A DNA stretch of 64,000 bases from Azospirillum rugosum (GTDB lineage: Bacteria > Pseudomonadota > Alphaproteobacteria > Azospirillales > Azospirillaceae), in NCBI RefSeq assembly GCF_017876155.1, contig NZ_JAGINP010000001.1, forward strand, positions 62,001 through 126,000, written 5' to 3'. Below, piece by piece: positions 8,607 to 17,613 of the stretch (position 1 is its first letter; each line of letters opens with the position of its first letter). The notes beneath the pieces were generated by a model. That model was not told the origin of the DNA. It saw nothing but the letters and a program-made list of their open reading frames with translations, and searched no databases. Position numbers and translations under genes: made by a program.

Positions 8607-9086
8607 ATGGCAAGCGCCAAGAACACGATCTGCCTCTGGTACGACAAGGATGCCGAGGCCGCGGCCCGCTTCTACGCCGAGACCTTTCCCGACAGTTCAG
8701 TGGGCGCCGTTCACCGCGCACCCGGCGATTACCCGTCCGGCAAGGCGGGCGACGTGCTGACGGTGGAATTCACCGTCGCCGGTATTCCGTGCCTCGGCCT
8801 CAACGGCGGGCCGACGTTCAAACACAACGAAGCCTTCTCGTTCCAGATCGCCACCGACGATCAGGAAGAGACCGACCGCTATTGGAACGCCATCGTCGGC
8901 AATGGCGGCCAGGAAAGCGCCTGCGGCTGGTGCAAGGACAAGTGGGGCGTTTCCTGGCAGATCACGCCCCGCGTGCTGACCGAGGCGCTGGCGGCCGGCG
9001 GCGACGAAGCCAAGCGCGCGTTCGAGGCGATGATGACCATGACGAAAATCGACGTCGCGGCGATCGAGGCGGCCCGGCGCGGCTGA
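8607..9086 (+). CDS. VOC-superfamily protein, PhnB-like
   Basis: This is a 159-residue protein of the PhnB/3-demethylubiquinone-9 methyltransferase-like group of the vicinal-oxygen-chelate fold. It shows LWYDKDAEAAARFYAETFPDS, then FTVAGIPCLGLNGGPTFKHNEAFS and the C-terminal GWCKDKWGVSWQITP, all characteristic. Despite the historical name, members have no proven methyltransferase activity. Start ATG 8607 is supported by GAGGAAGGA about 7 bases upstream. It is preceded by the divergent racemase and followed by a convergent regulator. Confidence 0.9.
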   Translation: MASAKNTICLWYDKDAEAAARFYAETFPDSSVGAVHRAPGDYPSGKAGDVLTVEFTVAGIPCLGLNGGPTFKHNEAFSFQIATDDQEETDRYWNAIVGNGGQESACGWCKDKWGVSWQITPRVLTEALAAGGDEAKRAFEAMMTMTKIDVAAIEAARRG

Positions 9087-9186
9087 GTGAAGCGGGCCGG
9101 TTGCTCGCCGGCGCGTGTCTTCGCGAGGAGGATCACGCCGGATGGCGTTCCCGGCCCGCCCATCCGCAGGGCGGCGGCCTTGTGGG

Positions 9187-9852
9187 TCAGGCGACTTCCA
9201 AGGCCCCTTCCACCTTGCCGCCGAAGCCGTTCTCCAGCGCCCAGATCGCCGCCTGGGTGCGGTTCGAGACGTTGATCTTCCGCAGCAGGCTCTTGAGATG
9301 AACCTTCACCGTCGCCTCGGTGATGTTCAGGTGGATGGCGATCATCTTGTTGCTGTCGCCCAGGAGGAGGCGCTGCAGGAGCTGCACCTCGCGGCCCGAC
9401 AGGCCCTTCGGCGCGCGCGGCGCGTTGGCGTTGGCATTCACCTTGCCGGTGATCAGCAGGGCGGCCAGATGGGTGGGGAACACCTTTTCCCCCATCATCA
9501 CCAGGCGCAGCGACTGGGCGAGCGCCGCCGGCGAGATGTCCTTCATCAGGAAGGCATCGGCCCCCGCCTGGATGGCGTTGGCCATCTCCGTGGTGTCCAG
9601 TTCGGTGGCGAGCAGAACCAGGCGCGCTTCCGGAAAGCGGCTCTTCAGCGCCGCCACCGCCTGCACCGGTTCCCGCGTCGAGGCCGGATCAAGCATGATG
9701 AGCTGGGGCGCTTCGCCGTCTGCGCCCGACAGCATCCCTTCCGCGCTCGCCGCCTCGTTCGTGACGCGGAACTCCCCGTCGGAGAACAGGGCCTTCATGC
9801 CTTCGCGGAACAGCTTGTTGGCGTCGATCAGATGGATGGAAACAGGGTGCAT
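9187..9852 (-). CDS. NarL/LuxR-family response regulator
   Basis: This encodes a 221-residue regulator from ATG 9852 (a GTG at 9879 would add nine residues). The receiver (about 5-120) has phosphoacceptor D55 (LIMLDPAS) and the conserved lysine in FLMKDIS, but only one acid in the pocket (LIDAN rather than DD). The C-terminal LuxR helix-turn-helix (about 150-210) reads LSGREVQLLQRLLLGDSNK, then ATVKVHLKSLLRKINVSNRTQA. No kinase is adjacent, so it is an orphan in this window. The upstream region holds a palindrome and a CtrA-like site. Confidence 0.9.
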   Translation of the reverse strand: MHPVSIHLIDANKLFREGMKALFSDGEFRVTNEAASAEGMLSGADGEAPQLIMLDPASTREPVQAVAALKSRFPEARLVLLATELDTTEMANAIQAGADAFLMKDISPAALAQSLRLVMMGEKVFPTHLAALLITGKVNANANAPRAPKGLSGREVQLLQRLLLGDSNKMIAIHLNITEATVKVHLKSLLRKINVSNRTQAAIWALENGFGGKVEGALEVA

Positions 9853-9920
9853 CGTCCAGTCACTCTCGAAAGCGATCACGTTGGCCGGACATTACCCGAT
9901 CATTCGTGTGCAGGCCAACC

Positions 9921-9941
9921 CTAACGTTAGTAAAAAATTAA
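9921..9941. promoter_or_regulatory. palindrome CTAACGTTAG overlapping a CtrA-like site
   Basis: The perfect 10-bp palindrome CTAACGTTAG (9921-9930) abuts an AT-rich run so that TTAG-N7-TTAA is formed at 9927-9941, one mismatch from the CtrA consensus TTAA-N7-TTAA. It lies between the divergent LuxR-type regulator (start 9852) and the lipoprotein gene (start 10100). Either reading (autoregulatory operator, or CtrA site) is inference. Confidence 0.35.
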
Positions 9942-10099
9942 CCATATGAGGCGGGGCCGAACCTGTGCTTTGGGGTATATGCGGCACCCCGACGGAACCG
10001 CTCGCGTGCTTATGGGCCGAAATTCCGAGATCACCGGCGGCCGGACGTGTTGATGGGGATAGAGGAATTCATCCACGCCGTCCATGGAGGACACTGCTC

Positions 10100-10384
10100 A
10101 TGAAACGCGCGTTCGGCTTTTCTATGCTGCTGACGGCCACGCTGGCGCTTGGCGCCTGCAACCAGACCAGCAACGGCGGCTTGTTCGGCGACAGCGGCGG
10201 CGGGCTTTTCGGCGGGAGCGGGAGCAGCGGAGGCGGCGGGTTGTTCGGATCAGGCGGTTCGAACCAGTATGCCCGCAATGGGCAGTGCGACGATCCGCGC
10301 TACAACACATCCAACGGCGGCCGTGCCGAAGCCGGCACCGACGACTATGACTGTTCGCGGTATGGAAACGGCGTCAAGCGCTGA
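10100..10384 (+). CDS. small glycine/serine-rich lipoprotein
   Basis: This is a 94-residue precursor with a lipoprotein signal peptide (MKRAFGFSMLLTATLALGAC; lipobox LGAC, lipidation on C20). The mature part starts with imperfect repeats of GGLFG(D/G)SG (residues about 26-52) and ends with a small domain containing two cysteines (GQCDDPRYN and DDYDCSRYGNG) that may form a disulphide. GGAGG lies 9 bases before ATG 10100. The C-terminal motif recurs in small alphaproteobacterial lipoproteins, but no function is known to me. Probably outer- or inner-membrane anchored in the periplasm. Confidence 0.75.
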   Translation: MKRAFGFSMLLTATLALGACNQTSNGGLFGDSGGGLFGGSGSSGGGGLFGSGGSNQYARNGQCDDPRYNTSNGGRAEAGTDDYDCSRYGNGVKR

Positions 10385-10385
10385 C

Positions 10386-10423
10386 GCGACATCACCATCT
10401 GGGCCGCGACATCACCATCTGGG
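10386..10423. repeat. short tandem duplication, 20-bp period
   Basis: GCGACATCACCATCTGGG occurs at 10386-10403 and again at 10406-10423, two bases apart. It lies directly after the lipoprotein stop codon and reaches into the end of the small membrane-protein gene on the other strand. It looks like a recent local duplication. Confidence 0.7.
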
Positions 10424-10591
10424 AAGCACGGGCAGCGCCAGCGATCGCGTCGTTCCACTGTGTGTCGACGCTTGATTCGGCCTGCCTAACTCCCAGGCCG
10501 CCAAAAATCCGCCAATGAGAGCGGCGACAATCATCAAGAGAACCAGCAGAGCAGCCTTCGTTCCGCTTCCCCGGTTTCTTGCATGCATCAT
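10412..10591 (-). CDS. putative small single-pass membrane protein
   Basis: This encodes about 59 residues starting MMHARNRGSG, with one hydrophobic segment (LLVLLMIVAALIGGFLAAW, about residues 12-31) after a short positively charged N-terminus, then a polar tail. A GGGGTG element precedes ATG 10591; in-frame sequence upstream runs to 10624. The stop lies inside the 20-bp tandem duplication, so the C-terminus may have been altered by it. The membrane segment and the RBS speak for a gene, but I recognise no family. Confidence 0.4.
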   Translation of the reverse strand: MMHARNRGSGTKAALLVLLMIVAALIGGFLAAWELGRPNQASTHSGTTRSLALPVLPRW

Positions 10592-10624
10592 CACACCCCA
10601 GCGGTTCCGTAATCGGAAGACCAT

Positions 10625-10981
10625 GCTAACGCTGCATGGTCATGGTTTCCTGCTCAAAACCGGATAGGAAGACAAAGCGAGTTTCTTCGGTGTTGCTTCG
10701 GACACTCTCCCCGCACGGGGTAATGCGCTCTCCCGAAGGGTTCCGCGATTGCCTGGGAACGGGCTGGAATGGTCAGTTTTCCGCCTTTTGGGCCCATGGG
10801 CCGGTCGGACAGCGGCGCCATGCCGGCGGCGAGGTTTTCGTCGACGGAGCGCTCGCGCAAGCCTGATGCCGGAAGCTTCGGTGCGATGGTCGCCGTGGAG
10901 AGGGGCAGGCGAAACCGCGTCGGCGCCAACACCGGGCGTGACAGGTTCGGAGCTTTGGATCGCTGGCCGCTTGGGAAAGGT
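10625..10981. other. 357-bp intergenic region without a supported gene
   Basis: Short frames exist on both strands but none has an RBS, a recognisable motif or normal composition. The region follows the 3' end of tRNA-Gln, a place where elements often integrate, but I see no integrase, no repeated tRNA tail and no insertion-sequence ends. Confidence 0.4.
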
Positions 10982-11055
10982 TGGTTGGGGGACTAGGATT
11001 CGAACCTAGGCTGGCGGAGTCAGAGTCCGCTGTCCTACCGCTAGACGATCCCCCA
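10982..11055 (-). tRNA. tRNA-Gln (anticodon CTG)
   Basis: Read on the minus strand, the gene starts TGGGGGA and ends TCCCCCA-A-CCA, giving a seven-base-pair acceptor stem, discriminator A and an encoded CCA. The anticodon arm GCGGA-CTCTGAC-TCCGC presents CTG (reads CAG, Gln). The T arm (CTAGG-TTCGAAT-CCTAG) is perfect. The D arm contains AGCGGTAGGACA. Length is 74 nt with CCA. The weak first pair typical of glutamine tRNAs is not apparent, as T pairs with A here. Confidence 0.95.
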
Positions 11056-11242
11056 GACCGTCGCCGGGAGCGGTCAGGGCCGCGTCCCGTCGTGGGCCGC
11101 CCTTTTAGCAAAGGGTCCGGCGCTTGTATAGACTTTTTTTGCGGACGGTACCTTCGTTAGGTCAGCTTTCACCATTCGTGGGGTTCCAACCGGGAATGAA
11201 ACCGGGTTAAGATGCCGCTCTTCAGCGTGGCGGGGAGGATTC

Positions 11243-12271
11243 GTGGACCTGCAGGTGCACAGCGAGCGGCAGAATGACACCGGACGGTTGCGTTCGACGG
11301 TTCCCTCGCGCCCTGTGTTCGCGGCCCTCGACCTCGGCACCAACAATTGCCGCCTGCTGATCGCGCGGGCGGCTCCCGGCGGTTTCCGTGTCATCGACGC
11401 CTTCTCGCGAATCGTCCGGCTGGGGGAGGGGCTGACCCGCCACGACCGGCTGTCGGACCTGGCGATGGAGCGCACCATCGCCGCGCTGAAGGTGTGCGGG
11501 TCCAAGATCGAGCGGCGCGGCGTCACCGCCGCCCGCGCCGTCGCGACGGAGGCCTGCCGGCGCGCCCGCAACTGCAACGAGTTCATCGACGCGGTGGAGC
11601 GGGAAACCGGCATCGCCATCGAGATCATCTCCAGCCAGGAGGAAGGGCGCCTGGCGCTCGCCGGCTGCGCGTCGCTGCTGGACCACTCCGTGCCCTACGC
11701 GGTCGTGTTCGACATCGGCGGCGGCTCGACGGAGCTGATGTGGCTGGCGGTGGAGAAGAACCGGCCGCCGCGCATCCTCGACCAGACCTCCATCCGTTGC
11801 GGCGTCATCGGCCTGACGGAGCAGTTCGGCGGACCGGAGGTGAGCGGCGGCATGTACCGCGACATGGTGGAGGCGGTGTCCTCTGCCATCGCCGGCTTCG
11901 AGGCGCGGAACGGCATCCGCGAGCGGGTGCTGGCGGGGCAGGTGCAGATGCTCGGCACGTCGGGCACGGTGACGACGCTGGCGGGGGTCCATCTCGGCCT
12001 CTGCCGCTACGACCGGCGGGCGGTGGACGGCAGCTTCCTGCGCATCGACCATGCCCGCGCGGTCATCGAACGGCTCGTGGGGCTGGACTTCGAGGGCCGG
12101 GCGCGGCATCCCTGCATCGGGCAGGACCGCGCGGACCTGGTCATCGCCGGCTGCGCGGTGCTGGACGCGCTGTGCGACTGCTGGCCGGTCGAACGGCTGC
12201 GCATCGCCGACCGCGGCCTGCGCGAGGGCATCCTCGTGGAGCTGATCGGGTCGGCGCGGGAATTGTATTAA
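11243..12271 (+). CDS. Ppx/GppA family phosphatase
   Basis: This is a 342-residue protein of the sugar-kinase/Hsp70/actin fold that hydrolyses polyphosphate or pppGpp. The phosphate-binding loops are visible: LDLGTNNCRLLIA near the N-terminus, the S/T-rich ATEACRRARN region, VFDIGGGSTEL (about 155-165), and LGTSGTVTTLAGV (about 237-249). It is the short form lacking the C-terminal HD-like domain, as is usual in alphaproteobacteria. Start is GTG 11243 with GGGGAGGA upstream. It precedes rlmE by 14 bp, an arrangement conserved in this group, so the two are likely co-transcribed. Confidence 0.93.
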   Translation: MDLQVHSERQNDTGRLRSTVPSRPVFAALDLGTNNCRLLIARAAPGGFRVIDAFSRIVRLGEGLTRHDRLSDLAMERTIAALKVCGSKIERRGVTAARAVATEACRRARNCNEFIDAVERETGIAIEIISSQEEGRLALAGCASLLDHSVPYAVVFDIGGGSTELMWLAVEKNRPPRILDQTSIRCGVIGLTEQFGGPEVSGGMYRDMVEAVSSAIAGFEARNGIRERVLAGQVQMLGTSGTVTTLAGVHLGLCRYDRRAVDGSFLRIDHARAVIERLVGLDFEGRARHPCIGQDRADLVIAGCAVLDALCDCWPVERLRIADRGLREGILVELIGSARELY

Positions 12272-12285
12272 GGAACTGTGAGATC

Positions 12286-12996
12286 ATGGTTGGAAAGCCT
12301 CCGTCCTCCTCCAAGCCGGGTGGACGCCGCGCCACCGTTCGCGTGAAGACCGCGACCAAGCGCTCCACCTCCTCGGCCCGCTGGCTGGAGCGGCACCTGA
12401 ACGACCCCTACGTGCACGAGGCGACGAAGCGCGGATACCGCTCGCGCGCCGCCTTCAAGCTGTTGCAGCTGGATGAGAAGTTCCACCTGCTCGGCCCGGG
12501 CAAGCGCGTGGTCGACCTGGGCGCCGCCCCCGGCGGCTGGACCCAGGTGGCGGTGGACAAGGTGCAGACGGCGAAGGAAGGCTGGACGGTCGTCGGGCTG
12601 GACATCCTGCCCATGGACCCGGTCCCCGGCGCCACCACCATGCAGGCCGACTTCCTGGAGGAAGGCGCGGCCGACCGGCTGAAGGAGGCTCTGGGCGGCC
12701 CCGCCGACCTGGTGCTGAGCGACATGGCCGCACCCACCATCGGCCATCAGGCGACCGACCACCTGCGCATTATGGCGCTGGCCGAGGCGGCCTACGACTT
12801 CGCGGAGGAGGTGCTGGCCCCCGGCGGGGCCTTCGTGGCGAAGCTGTTCCAGGGCGGTGCGGAGAAGTCGTTGCTGGAGCGGCTGAAGCGCGATTTCACC
12901 ACCGTCCGCCATGCGAAGCCGCCGGCCAGCCGGGCGGAATCGTCGGAAACCTATGTCGTCGCCACCGGTTTTCGGGGCGCGAACACGAACGACTGA
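12286..12996 (+). CDS. rlmE: 23S rRNA (uridine-2'-O-)-methyltransferase RlmE
   Basis: This 236-residue protein is RlmE (FtsJ/RrmJ), which methylates the 2'-OH of U2552 in 23S rRNA of the large ribosomal subunit using SAM. The SAM-binding motif VVDLGAAPGGWTQVA, the acidic LDILPMDP, the catalytic region VLSDMAAPTIGHQATDH and the final lysine motif FVAKLFQGG are all present. The N-terminus (about 1-35) is rich in lysine, arginine and serine, as in alphaproteobacterial members. ATG 12286 is 14 bp after the ppx/gppA stop, suggesting one operon. Confidence 0.95.
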   Translation: MVGKPPSSSKPGGRRATVRVKTATKRSTSSARWLERHLNDPYVHEATKRGYRSRAAFKLLQLDEKFHLLGPGKRVVDLGAAPGGWTQVAVDKVQTAKEGWTVVGLDILPMDPVPGATTMQADFLEEGAADRLKEALGGPADLVLSDMAAPTIGHQATDHLRIMALAEAAYDFAEEVLAPGGAFVAKLFQGGAEKSLLERLKRDFTTVRHAKPPASRAESSETYVVATGFRGANTND

Positions 12997-13084
12997 CACG
13001 GCCGCAGGTTGAGAACCGATCGCGCAGGTCATGGCAGGCCTGCGCGTACGGGCCGTCGTACACGATAATTTGTGGTGTGCGCGC

Positions 13085-14639
<1,555 letters not shown>

Positions 14640-14651
14640 TGGGGCGTTTTT

Positions 14652-14728
14652 GTTGGGTTGCGCTGCGCTCCACCCAACCTACGGGGTTCGTGCTTCGTAG
14701 GTTGGGTGGAGCGATAGCGAAACCCAAC
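14652..14728. repeat. GTAGGTTGGGTGGAGCG inverted repeat, copy 1
   Basis: Arms at 14652-14683 (GTTGGGTTGCGCTGCGCTCC onward) and 14696-14728 (CGTAGGTTGGGTGGAGCGAT onward) are imperfect reverse complements with a short loop. The same element occurs at 30540-30625 and 40401-40487. It lies between the convergent guaB and SpoU methylase genes and could form a terminator for both. Confidence 0.85.
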
Positions 14729-14732
14729 GTCT

Positions 14733-15494
14733 TTATTTGGACGACAGGAAGTAGCTGAACAGCGCCACGCTCGCCGCGACCGTGGCGTTGAGCGATTCCA
14801 CGGCGCCCGTTGTCGGGATGGACAGGCGTTGGACCGGCAGGTCGTCGGGGATGCCCTGACCTTCCTCGCCCAGTACCAGCCGGACGTCGCGCGGCCAGGC
14901 GAAGTCGGCCATGTCCGCGCCGCCGGCGTCCAGTGCGACCATGGGGCCGGCGGCTCCTTTCAGGTCATCCCAGCGGCCGCCGCGCAGCAGGGTTAGCTCG
15001 AACTGGGCGTTGGAGGCGGCGCGCAGGCATTTGGGGTGGAAGGGGTGGGCCACCCCCTCCAGCAGGATCACGCGGCGTGCGTTGAAGGCGGCGGCGCTGC
15101 GCAGCAGGGCGCCGAGGTTGTTCGGGTCGCCAAGCGCGCAGACCAGCTCCAGCCCCTGCGGCGGTTGCGACAGGTCGAGCAGCGGCATGTCCGGGACCCC
15201 GCCGACCAGCAAGGGAAAGCCGGTGCCGGACGCGTCCAGAATGCGGAACAGCGCGGGCGCCAACTGCACGGTGTCGATGTGAGCGGGAAAGCGCCATCCG
15301 TCGATCTGGGCCGGGTCGGCGAACAGAACGGTTGAAAAGCGCTCGGGCCAGCGGGCCAGCGCCTCCGGCACGGTCTTCAGTCCGGCCAGCAGGAACTTGC
15401 CCTGCTTCTTCAGGCCGCGGCTTTCCAGCAGCGATTCCCACAGCTTGAACTGCGGGTTCTGCGGGCTTTCGATCAGGCGCGGCGGGCGGGTCAT
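14733..15494 (-). CDS. TrmH/SpoU-family RNA 2'-O-methyltransferase
   Basis: This is a 253-residue SPOUT methyltransferase modifying rRNA or tRNA at a ribose 2'-OH. The three SpoU motifs are present: motif 1 LGDPNNLGALLRSA, motif 2 LVLGEEGQGIPDDL and motif 3 IPTTGAVESLNATVAASVALF, which form the knot that binds SAM. An N-terminal substrate-binding region (about 1-95) precedes the catalytic domain. The target nucleotide cannot be inferred. It converges with guaB across the repeat at 14652-14728. Confidence 0.9.
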   Translation of the reverse strand: MTRPPRLIESPQNPQFKLWESLLESRGLKKQGKFLLAGLKTVPEALARWPERFSTVLFADPAQIDGWRFPAHIDTVQLAPALFRILDASGTGFPLLVGGVPDMPLLDLSQPPQGLELVCALGDPNNLGALLRSAAAFNARRVILLEGVAHPFHPKCLRAASNAQFELTLLRGGRWDDLKGAAGPMVALDAGGADMADFAWPRDVRLVLGEEGQGIPDDLPVQRLSIPTTGAVESLNATVAASVALFSYFLSSK

Positions 15495-15602
15495 GATGGC
15501 GGCGTTTTCCTGGCGGTGCTTTCCGGAAGGCGCGCGGCCCCCTGCTGTTCCTTGGCCGCCGCCCGCGGACCTTAGTGCGGGGGCGGGGCGGTTGGAAAGG
15601 CT

Positions 15603-16136
15603 TCAGCGCAGGCGGCGGCCGAGGAACAGCAGGGGGCCGCGCTGGGTCGCCTCGGTGAAGCCGGCGCGCTGGTAGAAGGCGACGTTGCGGGCGAAGACTC
15701 CGGTGACGAGGTGGACGCCGGGCAGCCCATCGGTCCGGCAGTCCTCGGCAAAGGTGTCCACCAGCGCCCGGCCGACGCCGCGGTCGCGGTGGCCCGGCCG
15801 GACGTTGACGTGCAGGTGCGCCGGAAAGGCGGCGAAGCGGTCGGCGAAGACCTCGTATTTCGGGATGATGCGGGCGAGGTCGGTGGCCCCGGCGCTGTCC
15901 TTGCAGCCGGTCAGGTAGCCGAGGATCGCGCCGTCCCCGTCCTCATCCCTGTCCACCGCGAACCAGACGTCGTCCGGTGCCTGCTCTACGTACCAGCCGG
16001 TCCAGGTGCGGAAGAAGGACGCGCGCTCGTCGGGCGAGGCGAAGCTGGTGCGGAGCGTGGAGAGGAAGAAGATCTCCTCCAGCGCGGCCAGGGCGGCCAG
16101 CCGGTCGGGCATCCGGGGCAGGCGGACCAACTCCAC
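15603..16136 (-). CDS. GNAT-family N-acetyltransferase
   Basis: This is a 177-residue acetyltransferase. The acetyl-CoA pyrophosphate-binding motif is in RPGHRDRGVGRALVDTF, and motif B is GVFARNVAFYQRAGF. The substrate is unknown. It starts 10 bp after the mltA stop on the same strand and is probably its operon partner, though no functional link is known to me. Confidence 0.85.
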   Translation of the reverse strand: MELVRLPRMPDRLAALAALEEIFFLSTLRTSFASPDERASFFRTWTGWYVEQAPDDVWFAVDRDEDGDGAILGYLTGCKDSAGATDLARIIPKYEVFADRFAAFPAHLHVNVRPGHRDRGVGRALVDTFAEDCRTDGLPGVHLVTGVFARNVAFYQRAGFTEATQRGPLLFLGRRLR

Positions 16137-16146
16137 GGGCGTGTCC

Positions 16147-17310
16147 TCAGCGGCGCTGGGCCATCAGGAAGGAGGCGTTGCGCGGGGCGAGCATGGTGTA
16201 GCGCCCGCGGGCCTTCATGACGCCGGCGCCTTCCTCGGCCTCCGTCCCGTGGCCCCAGAACAGGTCGCCGCGCACCGGGCCCTTGATGGCGCCGCCGGTG
16301 TCCTGGGCGACGACGAGGCGCTTGATCTCGCCGTTGGGCGCCGGGGCGTCGCGCAGTTCCAGCCACAGCGGCACGCCGAGCGGGATGTGGCTGGCGTCGA
16401 CCGCGAGGCTGCGCCCGCCGGTCAGCTCCATGTTCCGCGCGCCGCGTGCGCCGATGTTGGGGCGCAGCTGGAAGAACACGTAGGAGGCGTTCAGGTTCAT
16501 CACCCGCTTGGCCTCGGCCGGATGCTCGTTCAGCCAGCGGCGGATCAGCGGCATGGTCACCTGCTCCGCCGTGCAGAAGCCGATGTCGATCAGGTGCTTG
16601 CCGATGGGGAAATAGCCGTGGCCGTTCTGCCCGGCGTAGCCCAGCGCCACCACCGACCCGTCGGTCATCCGCACGCGGCCGGAGCCCTGGATTTCCAGGA
16701 AGAAGGCGTCGATGGGGTCGTCCACCCACAGGATCTCCAGCCCCTTGCCCTTCAGGGCGCCGTCCACGATCTTCGCGCGGGACGGGACGCCGCGCTTGCT
16801 GCGCTTGGGCGTGCGGTAGATGGGGACGTTGTAGCGGTCGGTGCGGGTCCAGCTGCCGCGCAGTTCCACCTCGTAATAGCCGGTGAACAGGCCCTCCTGC
16901 CCGGCGGACAGGGACACGGGCGTGAAGTTGTCCTCGAAGAAACGGCGCGCCGTCTCCGGGCCGCTGTCGGGCAGGGCGCGCAGCGCCGCGCAGATCGGCC
17001 GCCAGTCGGCTGTGGTCCCGGCCGCGGGGTTGGGGCCGAGCGGCCGGTCGGAGGGCTGCGCCTCCACCCAGCGGCAGGTGCGCTGTAGCGCGGGCAGGGC
17101 CTGGGCGTGGTCGTCGTCGGACCAGCCGGGCAGGGCGCGGAAGTCGGTGGAGACTGTCTCCAGCCCCGGGCGCGGCGGCGCCGTGTTGGTCGCAACCGGC
17201 CCGGTGGCCGGCGGCGTGGTGCCGGCGCAGGCGGCCAGGAGCCCGAACGCAAGAAGGGTGGAGACGCGCGTCGGCACGCGCGCCATGACACTGCCGACCG
17301 CAGCCGCCAT
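16147..17310 (-). CDS. mltA: membrane-bound lytic murein transglycosylase A
   Basis: This is MltA, an outer-membrane lipoprotein that cleaves the beta-1,4 bond between MurNAc and GlcNAc and leaves 1,6-anhydroMurNAc ends. A lipoprotein signal (LLAFGLLAACAG) is followed by the MltA barrel domain (FTGYYEVELRGS, YNVPIYRTPK) and the C-terminal 3D domain with the catalytic aspartate in VVAQDTGGAIKG and FWGHGTEAEEGAG. Start is uncertain: ATG 17310 gives 387 residues with a GGGG element upstream; ATG 17286 gives a more compact signal peptide but no visible RBS. The open frame extends to 17388. Confidence 0.92.
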   Translation of the reverse strand: MAAAVGSVMARVPTRVSTLLAFGLLAACAGTTPPATGPVATNTAPPRPGLETVSTDFRALPGWSDDDHAQALPALQRTCRWVEAQPSDRPLGPNPAAGTTADWRPICAALRALPDSGPETARRFFEDNFTPVSLSAGQEGLFTGYYEVELRGSWTRTDRYNVPIYRTPKRSKRGVPSRAKIVDGALKGKGLEILWVDDPIDAFFLEIQGSGRVRMTDGSVVALGYAGQNGHGYFPIGKHLIDIGFCTAEQVTMPLIRRWLNEHPAEAKRVMNLNASYVFFQLRPNIGARGARNMELTGGRSLAVDASHIPLGVPLWLELRDAPAPNGEIKRLVVAQDTGGAIKGPVRGDLFWGHGTEAEEGAGVMKARGRYTMLAPRNASFLMAQRR

Positions 17311-17613
17311 CGCGGACCCCGTACAGAGTTTTCTGAATTCGCCAAAGAGGAGGGAAGGCAGGACTTGCCGCGACCAAGACGGCAGCACCCGGCGCCTCTA
17401 CCCCTTTTTTGCCTCTTTACGGGATTTTGGTCAACAGGTCTTCACGGGGTGAAGCAAAGGCCGGCCGTCTTGTCACAGGCCGCGGGCCGGCGAACCGACT
17501 CGGAAGGCAGGGGCGCGTCGGTGGGGGATGACAAGAGGTGGTCATCCGGGTTATCGACCCATACATGAGCGGGCGTCGTCCCATGCCCGCCCCGTTCCCC
17601 GAGGACCATCGCC
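17311..17613. other. divergent intergenic region between mltA and rsmB
   Basis: No gene is supported in these 303 bp. The region must hold promoters for mltA (minus) and rsmB (plus). A small hairpin with a perfect 7-bp stem (GGATGAC/GTCATCC, 17526-17547) lies about 65 bp before rsmB and could be in its leader. Confidence 0.4.

Noticed and set aside
10654..10932. Minus-strand frame of 92 codons next to tRNA-Gln
   Set aside because: No RBS, no recognisable motif; could be a gene remnant but cannot be supported.
10982..11055. tRNA-Gln as an integration site of a genomic island
   Set aside because: No integrase, no repeated tRNA 3' end and no foreign gene block were seen on either side.
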